A stretch of 11,717 nt of DNA from an uncultured Collinsella sp. (GTDB lineage Bacteria > Actinomycetota > Coriobacteriia > Coriobacteriales > Coriobacteriaceae). Positions 1-6,075 of this stretch are shown in pieces. Numbering within the stretch: position 1 is the first letter of the stretch; each line of letters opens with the position of its first letter. The position numbers were made by a program, and so were the translations under genes. The stretch spans positions 1 through 11,717 of the forward strand of contig CAUADW010000051.1 in assembly GCA_958427895.1 (NCBI GenBank). Direction: 5' to 3'. The notes beneath the pieces were generated by a model, which was not told the origin of the DNA, did no database searches, and saw only the letters and a program-made list of their open reading frames with translations.

Positions 1-11
1 TCGAACGCCAT
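1..11 (-). CDS. possible first codons of the next gene (partial)
   Basis: On the minus strand the yraN stop TGA shares its A with an ATG (TGATG, positions 13-9), followed by GCG TTC to the window edge, giving Met-Ala-Phe. An AGGTG lies 5 nt before this ATG and could act as a ribosome binding site, so translational coupling to yraN is plausible. In many bacteria yraN is followed by comM (Mg-chelatase-like ATPase) and dprA, so comM is the natural guess. Three codons cannot identify a gene, and this could be chance. Confidence 0.35.
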
Positions 12-496
12 CACGACACCTGCCAATCGAACGCGTTGTACTGGTGCTCGATCTCGGCGATATGCCCGTCGCGGATGGTGACGCCCACGGCATCGAAGCG
101 AATCGCCTTGAGCGGATAATGCTCCATGAGATAGCAACTTGCGATGCGGCGGTAGCGGCGTTGCTTTTGGACGTCCACGGCCTCCTCGGGAAAGACCCGC
201 GTGTTGCAATCCAGCGCAACGCGTCTGGTCTTGACCTCGGCCATCACAACGACATCGTCGAGCTCATCGAGCAGCACCAGATCGGCCTCGCCCTCGGTGC
301 AACGATAACCCTGCTCCAGCAAGGTGTAGCCGCGCTCGTTAAAGTAGTCGATGGTGATCAGCTCGCCTAGCATGCCCAGCTCGCGGGGACTGAGTCCCTT
401 GATAAACTCGGGCGTCATCGCCCCGCAGTCGAGCTCGCCGTTTTCCCAACGCTCCTTGAGCTGCTGCGTCTTACTCAGTTTGCCTGCGGCACACAT
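11..496 (-). CDS. yraN: YraN / UPF0102 family nuclease-like protein
   Basis: A 161-residue protein of the UPF0102 (YraN) family, which has a PD-(D/E)XK nuclease-like fold; its biological role is poorly defined. The core runs from about residue 38: LGELITIDYF at 43-52, GEADLVLLD at 69-77, and EVKTRR at 87-92, giving the E45, D72, E87 and K89 arrangement of the fold. Family members are usually about 120 residues, so the first 35-40 residues are an extra N-terminal segment. The ATG at 496 was chosen because GGAG stands 5 nt before it. The frame is open upstream to a GTG at 628, but that extension is Cys-rich, unlike the family, and crosses a large inverted repeat. It follows rnhB, its usual neighbour, after a 188-bp gap. 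Family assignment is firm; function is not. Confidence 0.9.
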   Translation of the reverse strand: MCAAGKLSKTQQLKERWENGELDCGAMTPEFIKGLSPRELGMLGELITIDYFNERGYTLLEQGYRCTEGEADLVLLDELDDVVVMAEVKTRRVALDCNTRVFPEEAVDVQKQRRYRRIASCYLMEHYPLKAIRFDAVGVTIRDGHIAEIEHQYNAFDWQVS

Positions 497-684
497 GGGG
501 TCTCCTTTCCCGCTCCCTGCATTGCCTCGATGATGAGGGCAGGTTTCATGCGGGTAAGTACCGGAAGCAAACCAAAAGCCAACCAAATGCCGACAAATGA
601 GGGGCCGCATGCAACAATGGCGTTCCACGCGGCCCCTACCAGCAGGTTTATGGAACCCTTAAGGTCCCTATCTTCACAATTGAC
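497..684 (-). other. 188-bp gap between rnhB and yraN
   Basis: Apart from the inverted repeat at 600-637 and the yraN ribosome binding site (AAAGGAGA near 501-508), I see no convincing promoter. In the frame of the rnhB stop codon the sequence stays open for 69 further codons, to a TGA at 477-475 inside yraN, and encodes a hydrophobic stretch. It lacks an upstream ATG or GTG with a ribosome binding site, so I do not call it a gene. Confidence 0.5.
600..637 (-). terminator. 9-bp GC-rich inverted repeat after rnhB, weak terminator candidate
   Basis: The 9-bp arms at 600-608 and 629-637 are perfectly complementary (AGGGGCCGC with GCGGCCCCU in the transcript), enclosing a 20-nt loop that can form a further small hairpin. 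It lies 48 bp past the rnhB stop. The downstream sequence (UCAUUUGUCGG) is only mildly U-rich, so this is not a textbook Rho-independent terminator. It could equally be an mRNA-stabilising or pausing structure between rnhB and yraN. Confidence 0.4.
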
Positions 685-1473
685 CTAGAAAAGGCGCTCA
701 GTCTGCAGAAAGTTTCCGCAAAAGCTCACACGGTGCAGCGGAGAAAGACCATGTTTGCGAATGGCCTCGATGTGCTCGGGGCTCGCATAGCCTTTCGATT
801 CGGCCAAATGGTACTCGGGGTACTCGGCGTCGTACTCGACCATCATCTCGTCACGCGTGACCTTGGCCATGATGGATGCCGCGGCGATACAGGCGATTTT
901 GGCATCGCCCTTCACCACGTCGCGCTCATTGGGAACGGCACCCAGGGGGTTACCGTCCATAAGCACGCAATCGGGCTCAAGCCCCGTATCGGCCACCGCA
1001 CCCGCAACGGCGGTACGGATAGCACGGGCCATGCCCATCTCATCGATATCCTTAGGCGCGATATGGCAAAAGCCGATAGCAGTCGCCACCTCGGCAATCT
1101 TCACCGAGAGCAGCTCTCGGCGCGCCGGCGTGAGCTTTTTGGAATCGTTGATGCCCCAGATGCGCGGCTCCATGGGAAGGCACACGGCGCACACCGTCAA
1201 AGGACCGGCCACCGAGCCGCGACCCACCTCGTCGACGCCCACGACCACGCCATCCCCACCGAGCTCGTGCATCAGCTCGTACATGCCGTTGACGCGCTCG
1301 CGCTCGGAAAGTTCCTTGGCATGGCGCTTAAGGGCACGCTCGCAAGCCTTGATAACCTGCTGGCGCGGATCCTCACGATAATGCTCCACGAGGGCGGGAA
1401 TCTCCTCAAACGTGGCACTCGCCAGCTCGCCGGCAACCTGCGATGCCGAAAGCGAGCTCGTCATATTGGCCAT
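685..1473 (-). CDS. rnhB: ribonuclease HII
   Basis: RNase HII cleaves the RNA strand of RNA-DNA hybrids and nicks at single ribonucleotides left in DNA, starting ribonucleotide excision repair. The 262-residue protein has the complete active site: GVDEVGRG at 79-86 supplies D81 and E82, LMDGNPLG at 171-178 supplies D173, and KVTRDEM at 204-210 supplies D208. INDSKKL at 108-114 and ESKGYAS at 225-231 are further family signatures. About 72 residues precede the catalytic domain, as in B. subtilis RnhB-type proteins. The start is the ATG at 1473, 7 nt after AAGGAGG; an upstream in-frame ATG at 1491 would put that ribosome binding site inside the coding region. It follows rplS after a strong terminator and precedes yraN. 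Confidence 0.96.
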   Translation of the reverse strand: MANMTSSLSASQVAGELASATFEEIPALVEHYREDPRQQVIKACERALKRHAKELSERERVNGMYELMHELGGDGVVVGVDEVGRGSVAGPLTVCAVCLPMEPRIWGINDSKKLTPARRELLSVKIAEVATAIGFCHIAPKDIDEMGMARAIRTAVAGAVADTGLEPDCVLMDGNPLGAVPNERDVVKGDAKIACIAAASIMAKVTRDEMMVEYDAEYPEYHLAESKGYASPEHIEAIRKHGLSPLHRVSFCGNFLQTERLF

Positions 1474-1500
1474 ACCAGGCCCTCCTTGCATGCAAATCAG

Positions 1501-1532
1501 ATAAAAAGAAGGGCCACCCGAAGGTGACCCTT
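1501..1532 (-). terminator. strong intrinsic terminator after rplS
   Basis: In the transcript, a 10-bp stem AAGGGUCACC / GGUGGCCCUU (one G-U wobble) closes a UUCG tetraloop and is followed immediately by CUUUUUAUC. Stem positions are 1523-1532 and 1509-1518, and the U tract is about 1502-1508. This is a classic Rho-independent terminator, 35 nt past the rplS stop and only 28 nt before the rnhB start. A second inverted repeat (GTCCA and TGGAC arms) lies just upstream, between the rplS stop and this hairpin. Confidence 0.93.
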
Positions 1533-1566
1533 GCGTCCAAACGAGTGGACAGACGCTGCGATCTTC

Positions 1567-1908
1567 TTAGCGCTTCTCGGGGATGCGAGCAGCCTTGCCC
1601 ACCTTGTCGCGGAGGTAGTACAGCTTGGCGCGACGGACGCGACCATGACGAACGACCTCGAGCTTGGCGATCTTGGGGCTGTGAAGCGGGAAGGTACGCT
1701 CAACACCGACACCGAAGGAGATCTTGCGGACGGTGAAGGTCTCGCGGGCACCGGCGCCGGCCATGCGGATGACGTCGCCCTGGAAGACCTGGATGCGCTC
1801 GCGGTCGCCTTCCTTAATGCGGTAGTGAACCTTGACGTTGTCGGCGACGCGAACCTGAGGGATGTCCTCGCGGATCTGCTGACGCTCGATTGCGCGGATG
1901 TAATCCAT
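1567..1908 (-). CDS. rplS: 50S ribosomal protein L19
   Basis: L19 is a large-subunit protein at the interface with the 30S subunit. The 113-residue product matches the family along its whole length: MDYIRAIERQQ at the N-terminus, VHYRIKEGDRERIQVFQGDVI around 28-48, FTVRKISFGVGVERTFPLHSP at 58-78, and a basic RHGRVRRAKLYYLRD near 88-101. The ATG at 1908 is preceded by AAGGA at 7 nt. An in-frame TTG two codons upstream (1914) lies too close to that site. Its usual place is directly after trmD; here it is an isolated unit with its own promoter, leader and terminator, separated from trmD by lepB, glyQS, the PPDK regulator and ppdK. Confidence 0.97.
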   Translation of the reverse strand: MDYIRAIERQQIREDIPQVRVADNVKVHYRIKEGDRERIQVFQGDVIRMAGAGARETFTVRKISFGVGVERTFPLHSPKIAKLEVVRHGRVRRAKLYYLRDKVGKAARIPEKR

Positions 1909-1921
1909 GTGCAATTCCTTA

Positions 1922-1956
1922 CTCTTCTAGAGGTGCCGTACCACCTTGGCCGGCAC
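1922..1956 (-). promoter_or_regulatory. structured rplS leader, two adjacent hairpins
   Basis: In the transcript, GUGCCG (1956-1951) pairs with CGGCAC (1938-1933) to form a 6-bp hairpin. With no spacer, CUCU-AGA-AGAG (1932-1922) forms a second. The ribosome binding site AAGGA follows almost at once. Structured leaders that mediate feedback are known for rplS in Firmicutes (Rfam L19_leader). Whether this one is homologous or functional cannot be judged here. The GUGC of the first arm could also pair with the GCAC just before the start codon, which would allow an alternative fold. Confidence 0.5.
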
Positions 1957-1977
1957 GTAGTTGAACAAACGTATTCG

Positions 1978-2005
1978 AGTATACACGCGCGGGTTTCTGC
2001 TGCAA
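1978..2005 (-). promoter_or_regulatory. rplS promoter
   Basis: On the minus strand TTGCAG (2005-2000) and TATACT (1983-1978) are separated by 16 bp, a good sigma-70-type pair. An A-tract (AAAAAA, about 2012-2017) just upstream of the -35 could serve as an UP element. Transcription would start near 1971, giving a leader of about 63 nt. The promoter lies after the ppdK terminator, so rplS is probably transcribed independently. Confidence 0.75.
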
Positions 2006-2051
2006 GAACAATTTTTTACGCAGACAAAAAGACAAAACCCTTACATGATAA

Positions 2052-2079
2052 CCGCCCGCCCCACGAATGAGACGGGCGG
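2052..2079 (-). terminator. ppdK terminator hairpin
   Basis: A 12-bp stem (2068-2079 with 2052-2063, two G-U pairs) closes a UUCG tetraloop, 37 bp past the ppdK stop. The sequence right after it is UUAUCAUG, a weak U tract. A stronger U-rich run (UUUUGUCUUUUU) comes about 17 nt later. The very stable stem and its position support termination, though the immediate U tract is not ideal. Confidence 0.8.
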
Positions 2080-2116
2080 CATGAAGGGGGCTACGAAGGC
2101 GCCCAAACCCAAAACG

Positions 2117-4867
2117 TTAGGCGGAACACTTGGCCTCGAGCTTGGCCTGGGCGGCCGCAAGACGTGCGAGAGGCACGCGATAGGGTGAGCAGGACACGTA
2201 GTCCACGTCGGCCACGTTAAACAGGCCCTTGATGGACTTGGGGTCGCCGCCGTGCTCGCCGCACACGCCAAAGTGCATGTCGGGATTGGTGGCGCGACCT
2301 TTCTCGACAGCCATGCGCACCAGCTCGAGTACTGCCGTGTCAATGGTCTCGAAGGGGTTGTCCTTCAAGATCTTCTTATGCATGTACAGCGGGATGAACT
2401 TGGCCTCGGCGTCGTCGCGAGAGAACCCGAAGGTCGTCTGCGTAAGGTCGTTGGTGCCAAAGCAGAAGAAGTCGGCGTGCTGGGCGATCTCGTCGGCGAC
2501 CATGCAGGCGCGCGGCAGCTCGAGCATCGTGCCCACGGGAATGTTGAGCTCGACGCCCTCCTCGGCGGAAACCTCGGCGATTACGCGCTCGATGACCTCG
2601 CGAGTCTGGACGTGCTCGGCCGTGATGGAAACGAGCGGAACCATGATCTCGGGGCGCGGGTCGACCCCCTCCTTGATGAGGCGAGCGGCAGCCGTGGCGA
2701 CGGCGCGAACCTGCATGAGCGGCAGATCGCTAAAAACGACAGACAAGCGCACGCCGCGTAGGCCGAGCATGGGGTTCGACTCGACCATGCCGTCGATACG
2801 GCGCAGTCGGGCACGCAGGGCGGCAAGCTCTTCCTCGCTGGCGCCGGCGGCTTCCTTCTTGGTGATGGCGACCTCGAGCTCACGAGGATTATCCAGGAAC
2901 TCATGAAGCGGCGGATCGAGCAGGCGGACGACCACATCGCGACCGGACATGGTCTTGAACATCGCCAGGAAGTCCTCGGTCTGAACCTTGAGCAGGTCGG
3001 CCAGGGCCTGCTGCTTCACGGCCTCATCATCGGACAGAATGAAGCTCTGGATGATGTTCTTGCGATCGCCCAGGAACATATGCTCGGTGCGGCACAGGCC
3101 AATGGCCTCGGCGCCAAAATCGAGCGCGAGCGCGGCATCCTCAGGGTTGTCGGCGTTGACGCGCACATGGTTGGCGTGACCGCCGGTCTCGTCCAGACGA
3201 ATCTCATCGGCCCAGGACAGGATGGTGTCCAGGTCGCCGGTGAGCTCGGCGGAGACCAAATCGACAGCGCCATCGACGACGATGCCCCGGGTGCCGTCGA
3301 TGGAGATGACATCGCCTTCGTGCAGCACACGATCGCTGCCTTCGATGCGCACGACCTTCTCGGTGGCGTCGATGTGGAAGCGCTCGACGCCGCAGACGCA
3401 GGGCGTACCCATACCGCGGGCGATAACGGCGGCATGGCTCGTCTTGCCACCGTGGCTGGTCAGGATGCCCTCGGCGGCAACCATGCCCTTCAGATCGTCG
3501 GGATTGGTCTCCCAGCGAACCAGAATGACCTTATGGCCCTCGTTGGCGCGCGCGACGGCATCATCGCTCGAAAACACGACCTCGCCCACGGCGGCACCAG
3601 GGCTGGCGTTTAGACCACTGGCCAGGGCCTCGTACTTTTTGGAAGCATCGAACTGCGGATGCAGGAGCTGGTCGAGCTGCGCGGGATCGATACGGGCCAC
3701 GGCCTCCTCGCGGGTGATCAGGCCCTCCTCGACCATTTCGATGGCGATACGCAGGGCGGCGGTGGCGGTGCGCTTGCCCACGCGGGTCTGGAGCATCCAG
3801 AGCTTGCCCTGCTCGATGGTGAACTCGATATCGCACATATCGCGGTAATGATCCTCGAGCGTCAGGAAGACACGCTCGAGCTCCTCGCCCGCGGACTCGA
3901 GGCCCGGAGTGGCCTTGAGGTCGGCGATGGGCTCGGTGTTGCGGATGCCGGCGACGACGTCCTCGCCCTGGGCGTTAACCAGAAAGTCACCGTAGAACTC
4001 CTTGGTGCCGTCGGCCGGGTTGCGCGTAAAGGCAACACCCGTCGCAGAGGTCTCGCCCTTGTTGCCAAAGGCCATGGACTGCACGTTGACGGCGGTGCCG
4101 AGCTCGTCGGAAATGCCATGCTGCTTGCGGTAGATGCAGGCGCGCTCGTTCATCCAGCTGCCAAAGACGGCCTGGATGGCAAGGCGCAGCTGGAGCTCCG
4201 GATCGTGCGGGAAGACGGGCTTGCCGTCGACGACCTCGAGCTCGGGATATAGGACGGCCTCGACGTTCTCGGAGAAGATGCCCTTAAAGGTCTCCACGAG
4301 CTCCCGCAGGTCCTCGGCCGAAAGTTCGGAGTCGACGCGGACGCCGGCGACCAGGCGGGCCTGGGTCAGGGCGTTCTCGAACAGGTCGGCATCGACACCC
4401 ATAACGACGTTGGAAAACATCTGGATAAAGCGGCGGTAGCTATCCCAGGCAAAACGCGGATTTTGCGTCTGGGCGATGAGACCCTGAACGGAGTCGTCGT
4501 TGAGGCCTAGGTTGAGGACCGTGTCCATCATGCCGGGCATGGAGAACGGAGCGCCCGAGCGTACCGACACGAGCAGCGGGTCGTTAGCGTCGCCGAGCTT
4601 CTTGCCGCAGCGGGCCTCGAGGTCGGCCTCGGCGGCAACGATCTCATTGAGTGCGCCTTCGGGCCAGACGTTGCCGGCGCCGGAGTACTCGACACAGGTC
4701 TGGCAGGTAATGGTAAAGCCACCGGGAACCGGCAGACCGATGCGGCTCATCTCGGCAAGGTTTGCGCCCTTGCCGCCAAGCACGAAGTTCATGGACTTGT
4801 CGCCCTCAGTGACACAGGTGCCCTGGGCGTCGGTTCCAAAACGGTAAACCCTCTTGCAATCGCTCAC
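2117..4867 (-). CDS. ppdK: pyruvate, phosphate dikinase
   Basis: PPDK reversibly converts pyruvate, ATP and phosphate to PEP, AMP and pyrophosphate. In anaerobes it can run in the glycolytic direction, saving energy through pyrophosphate, or towards PEP for gluconeogenesis. The 916-residue protein has the standard order: an ATP-grasp nucleotide-binding domain (about 1-380, with GGKGANLAEM at 31-40 and SVRSGAPFSMPGMMDT at 101-116), the swivelling phosphohistidine domain (GGKTSHAAVIARG at 473-485, catalytic H478), and a TIM-barrel PEP/pyruvate domain (about 540-916, with GLCRTEHMF at 590-598, FGTNDLTQ at 803-810, and CGEHGGDP at 869-876 carrying the catalytic Cys). T476, two residues before the His, is the site modified by the PPDK regulatory protein. 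The GTG at 4867 is the start, with AAGGGGA about 5 nt upstream. A DUF299 regulator gene lies directly upstream, 298 bp away. Confidence 0.98.
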   Translation of the reverse strand: MSDCKRVYRFGTDAQGTCVTEGDKSMNFVLGGKGANLAEMSRIGLPVPGGFTITCQTCVEYSGAGNVWPEGALNEIVAAEADLEARCGKKLGDANDPLLVSVRSGAPFSMPGMMDTVLNLGLNDDSVQGLIAQTQNPRFAWDSYRRFIQMFSNVVMGVDADLFENALTQARLVAGVRVDSELSAEDLRELVETFKGIFSENVEAVLYPELEVVDGKPVFPHDPELQLRLAIQAVFGSWMNERACIYRKQHGISDELGTAVNVQSMAFGNKGETSATGVAFTRNPADGTKEFYGDFLVNAQGEDVVAGIRNTEPIADLKATPGLESAGEELERVFLTLEDHYRDMCDIEFTIEQGKLWMLQTRVGKRTATAALRIAIEMVEEGLITREEAVARIDPAQLDQLLHPQFDASKKYEALASGLNASPGAAVGEVVFSSDDAVARANEGHKVILVRWETNPDDLKGMVAAEGILTSHGGKTSHAAVIARGMGTPCVCGVERFHIDATEKVVRIEGSDRVLHEGDVISIDGTRGIVVDGAVDLVSAELTGDLDTILSWADEIRLDETGGHANHVRVNADNPEDAALALDFGAEAIGLCRTEHMFLGDRKNIIQSFILSDDEAVKQQALADLLKVQTEDFLAMFKTMSGRDVVVRLLDPPLHEFLDNPRELEVAITKKEAAGASEEELAALRARLRRIDGMVESNPMLGLRGVRLSVVFSDLPLMQVRAVATAAARLIKEGVDPRPEIMVPLVSITAEHVQTREVIERVIAEVSAEEGVELNIPVGTMLELPRACMVADEIAQHADFFCFGTNDLTQTTFGFSRDDAEAKFIPLYMHKKILKDNPFETIDTAVLELVRMAVEKGRATNPDMHFGVCGEHGGDPKSIKGLFNVADVDYVSCSPYRVPLARLAAAQAKLEAKCSA

Positions 4868-4881
4868 GATACTTCCCCTTC

Positions 4882-4933
4882 CATGCGCTCTCGCGCACGA
4901 CCGTGGTGACGAATCGACCCGCCGGATGCGGGC
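4882..4933 (-). promoter_or_regulatory. ppdK leader with two stable hairpins
   Basis: In the transcript, GCCCGC (4933-4928) pairs with GCGGGU (4922-4917). Further on, CGUGCGC (4899-4893) and GCGCAUG (4888-4882) form a 7-bp stem closed by a GAGA (GNRA) tetraloop. The second hairpin ends about 3 nt before the ribosome binding site AAGGGGA. Both would sit in the 5' leader if transcription starts after the -10-like box at 4943-4948. The structures are seen in the sequence; any regulatory role is inference. Confidence 0.45.
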
Positions 4934-4942
4934 CGTGAGGGA

Positions 4943-4948
4943 ACTATA
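4943..4948 (-). promoter_or_regulatory. candidate -10 box for ppdK
   Basis: TATAGT on the minus strand would start transcription near 4936, just before the first leader hairpin, about 70 nt from the GTG start. No sequence close to TTGACA lies 16-18 bp upstream (GCAAGC at 17 bp). If this box is real, the promoter probably needs an activator or another sigma factor. A second weak pairing, TTGACC with TATCTT at a 19-bp spacing, lies further upstream around 5043-5073. Confidence 0.3.
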
Positions 4949-4989
4949 CGGCGGACGTTGAGCGGGCTTGCGTAGAGGGTGCGGGGTTT

Positions 4990-5027
4990 GGTAAACGAGG
5001 TAAATGTGGCGGTAAACGGTAGGTAAA
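4990..5027 (+). repeat. four GGTAAA direct repeats upstream of ppdK
   Basis: GGTAAA occurs at 4990-4995, 4999-5004, 5011-5016 and 5022-5027, with start-to-start steps of 9, 12 and 11 bp, close to one helical turn. The reverse complement TTTACC occurs once more at 5097-5102. Relative to a transcription start near 4936, the array covers about -54 to -91, a typical place for an activator array. The regulator is unknown. Confidence 0.5.
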
Positions 5028-5039
5028 GGTGGTCACCTT
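5026..5039. promoter_or_regulatory. AAGGTG-GT-CACCTT palindrome
   Basis: A perfect 6-bp inverted repeat with a 2-bp centre overlaps the last GGTAAA unit. Compact palindromes of this size are typical binding sites for dimeric transcription factors. Its position in the ppdK upstream region suggests an operator. No particular regulator can be named from the sequence. Confidence 0.4.
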
Positions 5040-5050
5040 ATGAAGATACC

Positions 5051-5093
5051 AATGCAAGGGAATTGCAGGTCAAATGCAAGTTCTTTGCTAAAT
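5051..5093 (+). repeat. TGCA-centred repeats with exact 11-bp phasing
   Basis: Units aaTGCAAGg, atTGCAGGt and aaTGCAAGt place TGCA at 5053, 5064 and 5075, exactly 11 bp apart. A degenerate fourth unit, ttTGCTaa, keeps the phase at 5086. Two further TGCA cores lie at 5110 and 5142 but off this spacing. The array is AT-rich and lies in the otherwise gene-free region between the PPDK regulator and ppdK. It may be a cooperative regulator binding site; this is inference. Confidence 0.5.
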
Positions 5094-5165
5094 CGCTTTA
5101 CCAATATCGTGCAATATTTTTAGGTAGTCTTTAAAAGCCGGTGCATTTTTAGCTACTCCAATGAG

Positions 5166-6041
5166 TTAGCTTTGCTGGGCTCGGCGGGCGGCGCGGAGGG
5201 CACGGGCTTCTTGGATTTCCATCAAATGACCGATGATCTCGGAGGCGCTCTCCTCGATCGCCTTGCCGTCGGTACGCACCACAAAGCAGCCCAGGCGCTT
5301 CATGAGGGCGCGAGCTTCCTCGAGCTCGCTGCGCACGCTCTCGGGCGCAGCATAGGAGCCTGCGACGGCGCGAGCATAGTCATCGCCCAAGCGGCTATCG
5401 CGAATCTCGGAGATGACGTCAGCAGTCGAAATCAAGCCGAACAGGCGCATCGGGTCAACCTCGTAAATCGACTTGGGCGGCTCCATGCCATGCGCCAGTG
5501 GGACATTGGCGACCTTGTAGCCCTGATAAGCTAAATACATCGACAGCGGCGTCTTGGACGTGCGCGATACGCCCAGCAGCACAATATCGGCCCCCGAAAG
5601 GTCGTCGCAGCCGCGCCCATCATCGTGCTCAACGAAATACTCCATAGCCTCGATGCGATGGAAATAGCGGTCATCCGTTTTGTGAATCACGCCCGCAACA
5701 CCTTTGGGCGGCACACCAATGAGCGACGACAGCACGGCAAGCGTCGGGCCGATTAGGTCGACCGAACGGATATGCAGCATGCCCAGGTAATCGAGCACAC
5801 GGGCGCGAAGCGTCGGATCGACAATGGTGTGGAACACGGCAATATCGCGATGATCTGCATCGACGCGCGGACCGACAAACGACTCGACCTGCTCCACCGA
5901 GGTCACCTTGGGCAGGCGCAAAACACGAAAAGCCCCTTCATCAAATTGCCCGGACGCCGCAAGCACCACCTCGCAAGCGGTATCTCCGAGCGAGTCGGAG
6001 ATAACGATGACGGTGGGACGAGCGGTGACCGGGCAATCCAT
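5166..6041 (-). CDS. pdrP: PPDK regulatory protein (DUF299 kinase/phosphorylase)
   Basis: A member of the DUF299 family (B. subtilis YqfL, plant RP1, E. coli PpsR). These bifunctional enzymes inactivate PPDK or PEP synthase by ADP-dependent phosphorylation of the Thr two residues before the catalytic His, and reactivate it by Pi-dependent phosphorolysis. The 291-residue length is close to the family norm. VIVISDSLGDTA at 11-22 is the typical N-terminal motif, HRIEAMEYFVEHDDG at 128-142 is the conserved centre, and GVSRTSKTPLS at 157-167 is the P-loop. The ATG at 6041 has AAAGGAG 6 nt upstream. It follows glyS by 34 bp and precedes ppdK, which makes PPDK rather than PEP synthase the likely target. 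The last ~20 residues are Ala/Arg-rich. Family certain; PPDK target very likely. Confidence 0.94.
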   Translation of the reverse strand: MDCPVTARPTVIVISDSLGDTACEVVLAASGQFDEGAFRVLRLPKVTSVEQVESFVGPRVDADHRDIAVFHTIVDPTLRARVLDYLGMLHIRSVDLIGPTLAVLSSLIGVPPKGVAGVIHKTDDRYFHRIEAMEYFVEHDDGRGCDDLSGADIVLLGVSRTSKTPLSMYLAYQGYKVANVPLAHGMEPPKSIYEVDPMRLFGLISTADVISEIRDSRLGDDYARAVAGSYAAPESVRSELEEARALMKRLGCFVVRTDGKAIEESASEIIGHLMEIQEARALRAARRAQQS

Positions 6042-6075
6042 GCGGGGCTCCTTTTGCGCTTACGCGCAGGCTGGC

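Larger units (their letters stand above)
4868..5165. other. 298-bp regulatory intergenic region upstream of ppdK
   Basis: This is the largest gene-free stretch in the window. The part from about 5035 to 5165 is markedly AT-richer than its surroundings, while 4868-4990 is GC-rich and holds the leader hairpins. It carries the GGTAAA and TGCA repeat arrays and a palindrome. I see no open reading frame of note and no convincing intrinsic terminator after the upstream regulator gene, so some read-through into ppdK is possible. Confidence 0.7.

Noticed and set aside
497..628. Longer YraN start at a GTG at 628
   Set aside because: The added residues are Cys/His-rich and unlike the family, the sequence contains a large inverted repeat, and a good ribosome binding site stands before the ATG at 496.
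733..1527. 264-codon plus-strand frame antisense to rnhB
   Set aside because: RNase HII on the other strand has a complete active site; this frame is His/Arg-rich low-complexity sequence with no recognisable domain and runs through the rplS terminator.
5120..5160. AT-rich inverted repeat just after the PPDK regulator gene as a terminator
   Set aside because: The stem is short (GUAG with CUAC plus A-U pairs interrupted by bulges), GC-poor, and is followed on the minus strand by CUAAAAAUAUU rather than a U tract.
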